64,000 nt of DNA. It comes from Apostichopus japonicus. Its lineage: Eukaryota > Echinodermata > Holothuroidea > Aspidochirotida > Stichopodidae. Position 1 is the first letter of the stretch. Each line of letters opens with the position of its first letter. The position numbers and the translations under genes are program-made. The stretch is from positions 16,595,001 to 16,659,000 of the forward strand of contig NC_092566.1 in NCBI RefSeq assembly GCF_037975245.1. Direction: 5' to 3'. Positions 1 to 15,000 of the stretch are shown here, in pieces. The notes under the pieces are model-generated. The model was not told the origin of the DNA, searched no databases, and saw nothing but the letters and a program-made list of their open reading frames with translations.

Positions 1-3000
1 AGCTTCATCAGAAATAGAAAGAGTGTGATGGCCAACACTTACTTGCAAATTGACAGTTTACTCCCAGAAAGTTGCCATTGCAGGTACAGGTGTAGCGAGA
101 CCCTTGTGGATCCCTGGAACAAAAACCATTATTCTGACACGGGTTTGAACTACACGGATCTGTACATAACAAAAAAAGGAAATTTATCAGACATTTCCAA
201 CTGACGGCAGCTAGCATATGCATTGTTCTGTGGTACACATTCTTTTAAAAATACATATTAAATAGTGCTAATGCATATTTGAAAGGACAAAGTTTTTTCT
301 TCAAGGTCACAAAAGGAAACAAGTAGCATAATCCTAATTTTTTTTAGTTTGAACGATAAGAGGTCTTTATATCCTCACAGATTGCACAACTGTGGGGAAT
401 AATACACCTGGGATATGATTGATTTTTTAAACTCAATGACAAAATGTTGCAATATGAAGCAGGATAAACTAAAAAAGAACTTGAAAATTGGTACTAATAA
501 GGTCTTTGAGATGTAAGACCACTCAGAGAGAAACTAAAAAATAACTACTCCAGCCACAGAATTGCTTACCGACGAACAGACGGACGATTGATATATATAT
601 ACAACTGCTCCGAGCAGGATGAGTGAAATTAACCATCGTAACTAAGGAGACGACTATAAAGATGATGTCAAGAAACTTACCAGAAAACTGACAGATGTTG
701 CCAAAGATAAACGGAGGGCAAACACAGTCAAATCTCGAGCCATCTGCCGCTGAGACGCACGTTCCTCCGTTACCACAAGGATTGGAGACACATGGGTCTG
801 GTGATTAAGAAAAAGTTCTTGTTTTTATTGTAAATACTGCAGGGGTAAAAGATGAACACAGTTTAAGTTAAGCAATAAAACTGTTAGTAGGAAACCAGAG
901 TGTCAAGCCATGTGGCATCTCCTCTGCCAGCAGAAACCACCTGCATGTTACTGAAAAGGCATTTCTTCAAACTTGGTGAGACAAACCCTTACCGTCAATA
1001 GGAGGGGGGGAGCTGCTCCCTAGCCCGACCCACGCACCCCGACCCTCCCCCTCCAAATACCACAGGAAAGCCTATTCTGGCACCACGCAAAGTCCAATCA
1101 CTTTTTAAGCACAAAAAGTTTCAATTTAATAGAGTTTATGCCAGGTCTTTGTGTATAAATTTTCAAGCAGATGTCGAAACGAAAAATCGAGGAATAACAA
1201 TTATGCCACGAGCAAGAGAGGTACCTACATTGGCTAAAAAGTCTTGGGCATGGAAGCACACACAGCAAGAAGGTTTAAGGGTGGAATAGAATATAACAAA
1301 ATTTAGGTTTTTAGGAAAGGAGACCGCTGCAAGAACAAGAATAGTTCTCCTAAAGAGATGTGACCAGGCTTACCGAGTAGTTGACAGTTGACACCTTGGA
1401 AACCTTGTTGGCAGGTACAGGTATACTGGGACCCAGTGGAAGTTGATGCACACACGCCTTGATTCAAACAGGGTGACGAAAAGCAGGGCTCTGTTGAAGA
1501 TGAAGACGACATAGGGGGTAAAGCATAACTCGATTGGCCTTGCTTGCAGCCAAATCTCTCTCAAGCTATTTGAATTTGTTAAAGCAAAGGTCACCTGGTT
1601 GGTAACCGAAGCAGTTGTTTTTTGTCCTTGATTTTGATGAACTTTCAGACACTATTATCAATGATGATTTCAAAACTTGTTTAATGACGAAGATCATTAA
1701 AATTGAGCACTCAAATTTTAACTGTGATCAAGGCTGGAAATGGATAAAATTTTGATAAAAAAATTTTGATTTGCTCTTTGAAGGCAATTAATACTACTTA
1801 CATGTGATGTCATGTTTTATGAGATGTATCATGTGATGTGACATGTTGTCATAACATAGCATGGCATGTAACATAATGTACTATGCCATGTCTTCTATTA
1901 TGTTATGAATCATGTGAAGTGAGGTCATGTCATGCCACATGTTTTCATGAATGATGTCATGTCATGTTGTGTCATTTCATGTAAATGATGTAATTGCGTA
2001 TGTCATGTGATGTATCATAAGATGTCATGTCAAGCATATTCATGTATTATGTCATGTCATTATATCATGTCATGTCATATCATGCTGTTTCATTTCATGC
2101 AATGTAAATGCAAATATAATGTCATTTCATGTACTATGTGATGTATAAAAAGATGTCATATCATGCATATTCATGTATTATGTCATGTCATTATGTCATG
2201 TCATGTCATATCATATCATGCTCTTTCATTTCATGCAATGTAAATGCATATATCATGTCATTTCATGTACTATGTGATGCATCAAAATATGTCATGTCAT
2301 GCATATTCATGTATTATGTCATGTATTATGTCATAGGATGTCATGTCATATCATGCTGTGTCATTTCATGCAAAGTAAATACAAATGTCATGTCATTTCA
2401 TGTACTATGTGATGCATTATAAGATGTCATGTCATGCATATTCATGTATTATGTCATGTATTATGTCATGTGATGTGATGTCATATCCTGCTGTGTCATT
2501 TCATGCAATGTAAATGCAAATGTCATGTCATTTCATGTACTATGTGTTGTATCATCAGATGTCATGTCATGCATATCCATGTATTATGTTATGTCATTAT
2601 GTGATTTGATGTCATTTCATATCATGATGTGTCATTTCATGTAAATGGTTTGAATGCAAATGTCATGTCATTTGATATACTATGTGATATATTATAAGAT
2701 GTCATGTCATGCCTATTCATGTATTATGTCATGTCATAATGTGATGTCATATCTTGTTATGTCACGTTGTGTAATTTCTTGTAAATGATGTAAATGCATA
2801 CGTCATGTAGTGTCATGTCATTTCTTGTACTATGTGTTATATCATAAGATGTCATGCATATTCATGTATCATGTCAGGTCATAGTACGTGATGTCAAATC
2901 TTGTAATGTCACACGTTGTGTAATTTTGTGTAAATGATGTTAATGCCTACCTCACGTAGTGTCATGTCATTTCATGTATCACGTGATGCATCATATCTCG

Positions 3001-6000
3001 TCACATGATGTCAGGTCATGTCTTGTCAAAATCATACCTGGAAATTGGCAAGAGTCCCCCTTCGATCCTCCAAGACAGAAGCACTGAAAGGTCCCGTCCT
3101 GGGTATTCCCCAGGCACTGAGCATCTGCACCACATGGGTTACCTCTACAGGGATCTAAAAACCAAATGCAAGTTATGAGACACAAGGTAAAAAGTATCAC
3201 AAACCAAAAACAGTACAGGAGGCCCCTCTATGAATAGTCGGCTGGAAAAGTTGGTTACAGACCGACAGAACTCTAGCATGCAAATCAACTGGTAGTATAC
3301 ACTGCACCATAAACCGATCTATTTGTACGAAACAGTTCTTCTACTTCCATGAGCTATACCGCAAATGTATGCAGATTATGCGGTTTCTTACATTACCCTT
3401 GATTGCCTGCGATTAACTAACAGCACTGTAAAATCCATCAGTTTCATCCAACAAAACATGAAATGTTAGCATCAAGAAGTACATTAACAGTATCATAACA
3501 ACGAAAGCAAAACATCATCACGATATAATATCAAACTGTATTTGACCAAACATGAACAGGTCTTCTTGCGAGAGATATTGCAGTTTTATAAACATTTTCT
3601 TCGCTAGATATAATAAGATAAAAAAACATGGTATTCTTGTATTAAAGTGAGGAGGTACCTTCGAGTTGACAAAATTCTCCTTCGAAGAAAGGAGGGCAGG
3701 AACAAGAGAACTGTAAAGTTGACCCAAGTCTCACACATGTTCCAGCATTGAAACATGGGCTTGAATTACAGGGGTCTGAAAGCATAAAGAGAAAAAACTT
3801 AAATAAATTGTCTATCCAAAAATGAAATATCTAAAGCTTTTATAGCTGAGTATAATCAAGTCCAGATATCAGCCAATGTGTATTATATGGGCACGGACTA
3901 ACCTGCCGAGAGCACTAGCTTTATTCCATGTTCTTACTTATGAAGGTGTCGATATCAATTGTTTACAAATTCCTACTGGTTTTCCTTTATTTTGCAAAGA
4001 AATTTTGTCATGGTCACAGTCACACACACCATCTGCTTAGGTATGATGGAAGTATTTATATAATTATCATAAATAAGTTCCTAATATAGCGCCAAATACC
4101 AAAAGGCCTCTAGGCGTTTAACAAAACCTAAAAAAAAATAATAAGAGAGAGAAATCAAAGGAATAAAACACATAAACGAAAATTAAACAGTATGTAAAAT
4201 ACGAACACAAAAATCTAAAAACATGAGAAGACTATAAAACAGACCAAACCACAAACGATATCCCTGGACTTGTACGGACTATATATGCTATCATAATCCA
4301 CATAGCAGTGTGGCCTACATAAATACTGATTGAATACTGTTTTGAGTTGAAGTGGCATTTTTCATATTTTCAAGAATTAAAAATAAAGAGATTAAATTAG
4401 GTGAAGAAATAAAATTGTTCTACTTGCCTGGTGGTACTTGACAATTTACTCCGGTGAAGCCGTTTGTACATGTGCAAACGAGCAATCCGGGGAGTCCCAG
4501 GGGTGTGCAGAGACCATTGCCGTTACATGCATTGGTCTGAAAGCACGGATTTACTGTTGAAATATTTTTAAAAAATTGGAAACCAAATAACAGTCAGCTG
4601 ACAATATAGGCAGTCATTTATGAAGGACACAACTACAAGTTTATAAAAGGAATGTTTTATATTAAAATACAATCTAAAACATTAGAACATGTGCTGAGAG
4701 TCATATGTCACGATAGAGGAGTGACACCATCACGTGACAGGGGAGAGAGAAAGAGAGAGAAGAGAATAATTCTCACCTGTCCCACAAAACTGTCCAACGA
4801 AGGCATTGGTGCAAATACAGGTGAATCCATCGTTCTGCACAACACAGGTAGCGCCGTTCTGACAGAAGTTGTTTTCACACGGGGACGGATCTGATTAAAA
4901 AATAATAATAAACTGTACAGCTCTTTGTTTAAAGAATGCTTCAAGTTTTTTTTTGTTATTTCCCCACATTATCAAGTTTTCATTATGAACTTATTATCAG
5001 GTTCTTTGTGACTTCTCCATCAGTTTTATTCCTGTCTGTGATTTGTGGAACGTAATATCTTTCTGGAAAAAGGAAAACTTTCCATAATGAATAATTCAGT
5101 TTTCATGTTAGAAAACCTGAATATTAATAGCACATGTTAGTAATGAATATTATTTAATGGAGGTAATTGTTTATAATTGTTATAATTAACAACATCTACT
5201 TCATCTGCAATGAATAATCAAAATCACCAAAGCCTTTTTGATTTAGATAATGCAACAGCCATGTTTCTCCATCTCTGTCGATGTATTTAGCTCAAATAAA
5301 TAAAGGTATAAATTAATTTGGGCAGCTCTTTCATTTGCCTCAATTCAGTTTTGTGTACAGCAATCGTGTCATTCTCAGTGGCAACATTTGTGTATACAAG
5401 ATAGTAGTTGCACAAATGTCTGAAAAAATATGTTGACAATCAATTTGCCATAACTTTGTTACTTCATACAATAGACTGACCCCTCTACTCTTATTTCATA
5501 AAAAAAATTGACATATTTTGAGAGCAACTATGAATCATCTCGGATGCTGTAAACGTGTGCGTGCATGTGCAATTAATTATACCCCTGCTACCATATCTTT
5601 TGGTCGACCCCCGAGAGCGATTGACCCAGACTTTTACACAAAATCGAGCGCCAACGAACCACGACATGACACTAAAAAAAATGAAAATGAAAAAGACTTT
5701 AAATTTGAAAATCTTTCTGCATCCTACCTTCGCAGGGATACTGTTGGCATTGAACAATATCTTCGTCTCCATTAGAATCCACCAAGGTAAAGTCAGGATT
5801 GGAGAACTGGTTCCTACTCAGACGGACGCAGACAAAAGGAATGTCAGAACAGGTGGCTGATGTCAGGTCAAGATTTGCTTGAATGCTGTTTAAAGTCGAT
5901 GTGATGCCAGCGTTGATACCCTGGTTCAGAGAGCCAGTTGGTATGGTAGCGATGGTTGATGCTGCAGAAAATAACAAACAATTCAATGCAAAGATAGCAA

Positions 6001-9000
6001 CAGTAAGCGAAAGGAGTCTTATAATACTGAAGCCATCTGAGATTTAAAATATGGCAACAGTTCTCCATAAACCTCAGGTCAATTAACCGTTGCTCTTTGG
6101 GTAGAAAGTAGAAGCAGGCCCATCAGATGGTTAGCCGTCCGCCTGGCGACGGGAAGTTTTTCCCTGGACTTGAAAGATACTAGGTTCAAATAATCGGACA
6201 TAAAACATACCCAAAATACTATTAAAGACGGCAAATAAATTATAATATTTTGGCCAAAAATAGTTTATGAAGTATGAACTCAAAAACTCCTTTTCTCTCA
6301 TAAAGGCATATTCCAGGAATCTCGATCAATATTTTCCTGTGCACTACTCGAGGTGGAAAAATATCGCCACGCCGTTCACGACGGCCACAGTTGTGAAGGA
6401 AAAATGTTCGGACTCACCGAGACTGGTACCATCTCCATTGCTATTTGTATTGGTGAAGACTTCCACCATCCATAAATCCGTACCACTCACACTGGCTCCA
6501 CCAGAGTTGGTAAATACGTCGAGATTGAACATTAAAAAGTTGTTCTGCCCGCTCCTTATTTGTTCTGGAGAATAGCTCGGACGTAGATTGGTGACTTCCA
6601 CACCTTCGGATACATCAAAGAAACAAAATATTCACGATAAAATTATGACGAAATAATTGCCAACTGTTCAAGTCCATAAAGTTTGACCATAGTTATTTTT
6701 CCACACAAAACAAAATTGCTCCACGAAACCACAATTTAGAAAAATTGTTGTTCTGAAACTTGTTACTTCTGTTTACAATGACATCATCTACTCAGATGTC
6801 CGTTATTAAAATCTGAACATTAAAAAATTCTTTGATCAAAGAATTTGTTGTGGGATGTGAAAGCATTTTTTTCTTTTCTCCGAGGCATTACCGACATTTA
6901 CTGACATTTCTTGTATCAATGCACATACGATGCACTAGAGAAAGAGATTTTTTTTTTTTTTCACTTAAATTTAATTTTAATTTTTAATTTTATTTTAGTA
7001 ATATTTTTTTTATTATTTATTTACCCCTGCAGGTCACTTGTTGACAGTCAGACAAAGCCTGGTCGTTACTGGCGGACAGAGTGAAGTCGATGCTGGCCGA
7101 CGGGTTCTTTTCTAATCGGACGCAGATGTATCCAAACTCCGAACACGTCAACGGTAGGGTGCTGATCTGAGCGTTGACCGATCTAACGGTCCCAGGCGTA
7201 CCGGCCACGAGGTCCAGTCCAGACTGCTGGGATGTGAGAGAGACGGGAATTACTTGAGTCATCCCTGTGTCGTCCGGTTCGGTAGACAGATACCAGACCA
7301 GATTCCAAAGGTCGTCGCCCATAACGCTGCCTCCAGTGGTATCCGATGTTAAGAGGAAGTCGAATGTCAGGGAATTGACGGAGGATCGCTCTACCAAAAC
7401 TGGCGGTGAGCTAAACTGCAACTGGCTGTCGACAATAACCACTCCTGAGAGAGACAGTAGCAAGAAAGAGGTATCATGTTTACCTCTTCGAATCAGTGAG
7501 ATAATTCATCACCTCTCAAAACAGAACACTTACACTGGGTTAAAGTGTTATCCAAAACTTTATGTATAACCTCGTAAATTTTAACAATATCTCCATGGAC
7601 ACTCTTCGTAAAATAAATACCTCCGTTTTCTTGTTGTATTCCAACCCACATCAAATTAAGCCATGGAGAAACGCATTGGGTGTACCAAACTAAAAAGTAT
7701 ACCCGTATGTATCAGAACTCTTACAAGATATTGTTCTAACATTACGTAAAATGAACCGTACGAAAACGTTAACACATCTCATCCAAACCAAATCCACATT
7801 TCCTTGTCCCAACTTTCTGTGGCTCTGCCCTATTAAGCACCTCTGCAACCTCCCTCCCCTCCCCTCCCCTCCCCTCCCCTCCCCTCCCCTCCCCTCACCT
7901 TCTTCCCCTCCCACACACACCCCACAACCCTGCCCAGCAACATTCTCTGTCAACTTCTCAATCAGACATCTTATTCAGAAACAGATCTCTTACCTCTACA
8001 ATCAATAGCTGTGCAGCCAACCAGGGAACCTGTTAGAAGGAAGTCCGGATTGGGGTTGTTTCCCTTACTCAGCTCCGCACAGATGTACGGGACCTGTGGA
8101 CATGTCAGGGTGCGGAGGTCAACGGTGGAGAACACGCCGGTGATCGACTCTGTGGATCCCGCAGCGATAGCCGTGCTTGCCTGGATAGAGTTCAAGCCTG
8201 ACGTCAGGAAGTCGTACCGTGCCCCACTGCCGTCGTCCCTGTCGCTCAGGAAGAACTCCAGGGCCCACAGGCCCGTCCCGCTTACGCTGTCACCGTTCCC
8301 ATCGGTCCGGACCGCTACATCCAGGTTCAGAGCGTTGAGGAAGAATCCCTCCCGGACGAAACCACTCTGAATGACGGGGCTCACAGACAAGACATTCACA
8401 CCTGAAACAGAACGTGAGAGACGAACCTGTCTATTCAAATATTCCACCATGCATGGATAATCACAATATTCAACCAGAGTGTGAAGATGCGTTGTGGTTT
8501 CGATGATGTAACGATCAGTTTTCTTCGTGAATCTTCAGATAGTGTTTACAAGGTTTTCACAATTTGAACCCTGGTGACCCCAAATGACATTTAACCTCCA
8601 CCAAAATAACTATAGGCATCTTGTACTCAATGTGGTACTTCTAAAAACCACATATGAAGTTGGTCCGACCTTCCCTTCTTCAGATATCATGTTTACAAGC
8701 TGGGAACACACACACACATACACCATCATGAATGCAAAGATTAGATTACCATTGAAACCAAACATGATTACACCAAATTCCTTTAATGAGTATCCATGTC
8801 ACCCTGCCATGCCCCTTTTCTCATCTCTTGCTATCAAAGAATTCTTTAAAATACTTCAAAGGAAAGTGTTCTCCATACAACCACCTTTCCTTCTATGCGA
8901 GGTTTATAGTCTACACTTAATGTGGAAGGTTTTGCATAAACATATTCCCACTCGCTTTCAAAGGCAACAGACACCATTCCTAACCGAAGGTGACAAACTT

Positions 9001-12000
9001 ATAAACGCACACTAGAAAAGAAAACAAAATTCTGTTTAAATCCATTTGGTGAGGATAAATATTGGATCTGCAAAACCACAAACAATTTTCCAATGAGATG
9101 AATGAAGCCATTTTCTTACCTGCATCTTCCAATTCACATATCGGTCCAGCTCTTCCCAACGTACAGAGGCAGACAAAGTTAAACTGGTTGTTGACACACG
9201 TGCCACCGAAAAGGCAAACGCCACTCGTGCAGGCGTTGACAGCTTCATTGATAAAGGTTGAAGGCCAGAAAGTGAGCAAAAATAATGGGAAAATTAATGA
9301 AAACTTTAATATGATGACAACATGAGATGCCCAATTTTTAACATCTCAGTTTGTTTTTCTTCTTCTTCTTGTTATTCTTATCGTGTTTTTCGTCATACAT
9401 TTAAATTAGTATAAAAAATTGAGAAAAAATAACACTAATTAATTCATTTCTAATTATAGAACAATTAATATTACTGGGCATTGTCAAATGTTTGGGGAAT
9501 GTTCTACATTGTCTTCTCTGGTAGGATGACATTAAAAGCTGGTTAATCTAAGATTGAGTATGTGGAGAAGCTCTGTGTCTCTATATAATAACCTATTAAA
9601 GTTTATGTCAAGGTACACCAAAAATTTCCTTTGCAACGTATATGCAGTGTGCTACTGTATCTTCAAATTGCTACAGCAAAGTGATAATGCCATTGACTCG
9701 AATCCACTTGCATAATTTACAAGTCCAGGAATACGGCAAGCTGCAACTTGTTCCTCCTAAAGAAAGCAAAACCGTCATGAATTTTCACAGCTTAGTTGTA
9801 GTAAACCCCACAATTTCATTCAGTTCATTACAAGGAAACTGATTAAGTCTTTATGTGGTAAATAATGCTTTACATTTTAGTTAATGGATGGTCCAACACA
9901 TCTCGCCTTATAATCAGTACATGGAAGCATATGATAAATGTTCTAGCACTTTCTCTCATCTCCTCCCTCTACCCACCATCATCTACCCACCCTCCACCCC
10001 CTCCCAACGCCCCCCACCTCTCCTCACCCGTCATGATTCCTAGGCAAAAGAACTTACGATCAGCACACAATGGTCCCATCCAGCCTGGTGCACACGTGCA
10101 GCTAGGATTGTTGTTCAGCTCGACACAAGTACCGCCGTTCTGACAAAAGACGTCATCACAATTTCTCCTGTCTGTAGTGGAACAGGAGGGTGAACAACCA
10201 ATCACAGTAAGGACAGAGAGATTGGTAATGTTTAAAGGAGAGATTGCTGTACGTTACATAATCATCAAAAAAATCACAAACGACAGACATTGCAAAAGAA
10301 AAAAAAAATAGTCCTACAAAACTTTGTCTCCAGGTCAAGGAGTATAAAATCTCATTTCTATTCAGACTACTGTAGTGCAAGCTAATATTTTTCATGTCAT
10401 TCAATCAAAATTTGTGTTTTGCTTAACATTTGGTGGTTGGGGAAGGGGGAAGGGGGAAGGGGAAGGGCAAATAAAAAGAGGCCCTTGCATTTTTCTGCCA
10501 ATAGATACTCGCTGCTTTTGTTATTGATTCAAGGAAAATGCCATTTTGATTTTAGTTTTCTGAGTATGCACTAGCATTTTTTAGCAATTAATTACTTGGC
10601 TAAAAATTGCAAAATTATAGACCGTCTTTAGTACGTAGGTTTTGAAATCTAGCGAAGAAGGGTTGGATGAATATGTTAACAGGAGTTACTATCAATACTC
10701 TGAAAATGTTTTCTTTTTCTCTCTATAATGAACACAAAACTGACCTGTGCAGGAGAATCCCTGGCAATTAGTGAAGACTCGGTCTCCAGGAATTCCCTCC
10801 AGAATAAATTCGGGCTGAGACTGTGGATTTCTCTGTAACCTGGTACAGATGTACGTAACTTGACTACATGTTATACCAGTCAGATCAATATTGGCCTCCA
10901 CATTGCTCAGGACGATGCTACCACCACCGGCATTCAGGGCTGCATTCGCTGCTGATACTGAAAGGGTCGCTGACTGGGACACCGCAGTAAGTCCAAGACC
11001 GTCAATCTGCTGGTTGGTAAAAATTTCCACCTGGCCGGAAAATAAAATAACGGAATCAAGAACCAAACAGTGAGTCTTTATATGTAAGGTTGAAATTTTA
11101 ATCTTCTTCATGTTTGCCATAATGCAACCTCCCCACCCCTCCCCCCTCCTTACCTCTCCACCACCTCCTCCTTCCCCTGTCATTAACTCTAACTATGCTA
11201 AATTAATTATTGTCGTTCCCACAAATAGCAGAACAAATTTAACAGAAGTAATAACATGGCTTTTCAATGATATGGTTTGGTCGAGATAGTCCTTTTTATG
11301 GTATTTTTAGTCCAGATATGTGATATGAAATATAATTACCTGCCATAGATCAGTGCCACTAATAGTATTGCTGCCCCTTAATGAGAGCGCAGTTAGATCC
11401 AAATTGATGATGTTTGAAGCACTGTTGCCCAACAACGTTGTGGGATTGTTCGATGCGTACGATGTCTGTATAATCTGCACGGCTAAAATAAAAGTAAAGG
11501 ATATCGACACGATGAATGAATATGCTCAATTATATAATAATTCTTTATTTTTAAACACAAGAACAACAACAAAACAAACACACCAACAAAGGGTCTTGCA
11601 TTAATGCTACATATACAAAATTTCACCCAACCGGATGAGTTACATCACACGATAGAGATGTCTTGATGCAATGAACAACTGCCACAGAAAGTGATCAGTT
11701 TAGCGTTCTATGTTTTTTCTATTTTCAAAGAAATTATCATAGTCACATAATTATGGGAACCTGAGGTGGATGTCAGGGCACCAGCAGGAAGTGAAATATT
11801 ACTTTTAATTGATCCCTCGACCACGAGACACTTCAACTGGACTACATTCCTTCAGGTAAATTCTCAATCAAGCATTTTGCAATATATTACTTATCCAATA
11901 TTTGCTCATTTCTTTGAAATATGTAAAGCAAAATTGTTGGAAAAGGAAACACCCTCCCAGACACTAGGAATGTGATATAGGGAATTAGCTAACAGAAAAC

Positions 12001-15000
12001 TAGGTGGTTGACACTGACACAACAATTAAGATTTCTATTAAATGCAATATCTATGTATTATAGTGCTGATAGTCTACTCTTTCTTTTGTAGTCGATTAAT
12101 TGCATAGCTCCTCTAAGGATTACTGCGATTACTCGGTTACAGTTATGAGGTCGTGACTGTCATTTTTACATTGCAGAAATACAGTCGAAATAAATCTTCT
12201 CGATGGTTCACTGTCTGTATTATATTGTATTATTGTATTATACCTGTACCAAGAAGAGCATCTTTCATGTTTCTCAATATTTATAAAATATATTAACAGG
12301 TTCATGCAGTCAGATATTCAATGTTATATTTCTTAGCAGTGCTACTATCAGCTTCAGTATATGCTTGGTGTAGGTTTGGCATGGCATGTAAAGCTTAGCG
12401 TACCGAATGATTGGTGATTATCGTAATATCAAAGCTATTCTGAAATTGCTCAATATTTTAGGAGAGAACCAAACCAAACTGAAGCATTAGAGACAGCTAC
12501 TGTAGGCCCCACTGGTGAAAGTAGATAACAGAATAACTCAAGCCAATAGCATCAGAATCAGGTCTGGATGAGGTGTGTGTAGAATATACTACCAAAGTCG
12601 GCGCATATTATTAACTTTCTACTGTCCCTGCTCCTGAAATTGGTCAAAGGAATTTACACAAGATTGTCTTACCTCCACAATCAATTTCCTGGCAGGTCAC
12701 CAAGACATCGTCGGTCGGCACCCCCGTCAAGGTGAACTCCGTGCCTTGGGGGTTTCTCATCACCTCTACGCAAAAATACCTCAGTTGAGCACAGTTTAAG
12801 TTCTGGAAGTCCAAGACCACTGACAAATCCTCCAGAATCGATCTGCTCCCAGCTATCACGCTTGTATTCGACACACCGGCCGCCAGCAAAATTCTCTGTT
12901 CCCTGCCTACTCTCACGCTACCATCTGATGCACTGCTGGCGAAGGCATTGACAAGCCACAGCATTTCGCCGCGGACGCTGCCAGCACCAGCAACAGAATC
13001 AAGGGCTATGTCAAACTGAAACAAAACATTCTGACCATCTTGAATATTGATCGGATCAAGCCCCAGAATCGTGGTGGCCGATATTTCGACCCCTGGTGAC
13101 AAAAAGAAAGAAGAAACACGATATAGTTAATTCAGATAAGCTTGAGAACTACCTCCGGTGCATGTGTGATGTATCGGGGTCCTGTGAAATGAGCTTACTG
13201 GACATCTGAGATATATATCAGAGAAAGGTTAATTTACAATCAGTCTGAATTATCTCATCTCTAGAAGAATGATATTTCACCTAGGTTCTCAAACTTTTTT
13301 TTCCACCCACAGAACCCTTGAGAAAGTAAACAACTGTTCACTGACCCAAAGACAATAGAAGCATCACCAATGACCTCAGCCCCACCTGTTGGTTGGGGCT
13401 GAGGTCAGCAAAATGTCAGTTTTTTTTGCTCAATATGGTACTTTCAGACATGTCCTGAATGACTTAACAGCATATATATGAGTCAGTAAAATGTAAATGT
13501 GTTAATTGGCCACTTTGGCTTTTACTAACTCATATTTTTAGTGGATCCCTTTGCACTCACAGACCCACAACAAAAAATCAAGGACCCCCAGCTTCCCCCC
13601 TCCCCCAAGGGGTCTGTAGGTTTCAGGTTGAGACAGATTGATATATGATATACTGTCCCACAATAATTAACAATTTGCTTCCTCATAAAGGAAAACTCAA
13701 TTGTTGCAGCACTTGCTGATTTCAAATATAATGCTTTTACGGTGCGAATGAGAAGTTGCTCAAACAACAAACATCTTAAATAATTATTTTTGATAGTTGC
13801 ACTCAACTTTCAGGTCCTTTTTAGATGACCTGCAGTAGCACATTGTTTGTACCATACAAACAAAAGCGGTATTTTTCAAACTTGCCTCAATTCGTCAGTG
13901 AGAAACTCACCTCTACATGTTATCTGTGTGCATCCCGTTAAAGATTCATCAGTCGGTTCGCCCCTGATAACAAAATCTGCTGTAGTTGACTTGTTGATAG
14001 TAGCACAGAGAAACTGCGTGTCCGAGCAGACAAACCCACCGATGGGGAAGACCACTTCAACGCTGTTCAGCGTGGTGACAGAAGGTGGGTTCCACAGACG
14101 TGACCCTTGCGTAAAACTGAGCAGAGGGACCACACTCACAAAGTCACCGTTCCTGCTATTCTGGCTGCTAAGGGAAGCTGTGACATGCCAAAGGTTTGAA
14201 CCGGTGACCCGAAATGAGGCAAGTTGTGACGGGGTCAAGGCGAGATCGAAGAAAATATTGATGGATGATATGCCCTCCACCAAGCTGCCTTCGGGGAAGG
14301 AAGCCGTCGGTCTGGTCTCGGCGATGATGACGACACCTACAACAAGATTATATTAGACACTGAAAAAGTGATAGATCACCTGATACAGAAGAGTACATGT
14401 ATGGTGAATTATATCTTTCCTTCCAATTCACAGATCGTTATCATAGGAGATATGATTGTACATCTGTACTATGAGATGAAAGCACACCTGTACATGAGAA
14501 ATGACAGGTTCTGTCAAATCATATTATGGGTTTTACTAATGGATGGGTACCAAACAGTCGTTCAACACACATAAAGAAATTAATGGGGGCTTACACAAGC
14601 TTGATAGCTACAGTAAAATTCCTTTTTCAAATTGTTGAAAAGTTCTCCATGTTCACTAACAAAATTAGCTGTGTACACTTTTACAATTGCGAAGCTTTGA
14701 GAGGTTTTAACATTTAAATTTGTGTGAAAGCATTCAAGTAATTTTATTGCCACAGAATAATACGTTATGAGATCTTTGGAAGTTGTCTGACAAGCCTATT
14801 TGATCCAGCTGAGTCTCAGAGAAAGACCTTACCAGACTCGCAAAATCTTCCTGCTTGATCATCAGGACAGATACATCGGTAACCTGTGTCATCTTCAAGG
14901 TCAACACAGATTGATCTTGGATCACACTGGTTCCTCCAACAGTTATCAATGTCTGAGATTAAAAGAAAACATATGTAACATGTAAGATGAAAGTTATAAT

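Noticed and set aside
2129-2422. Plus-strand open frame rich in Cys, His and Met
   Set aside because: Translation of the TCATG minisatellite.
8584-9015. 143-codon plus-strand open frame
   Set aside because: Lies in an intron of the minus-strand fibropellin-like gene and has no recognisable domain.
13847-14356. 169-codon plus-strand open frame over X1
   Set aside because: Antisense shadow of the X1 coding exon, whose minus frame has the conserved motifs and splice sites.
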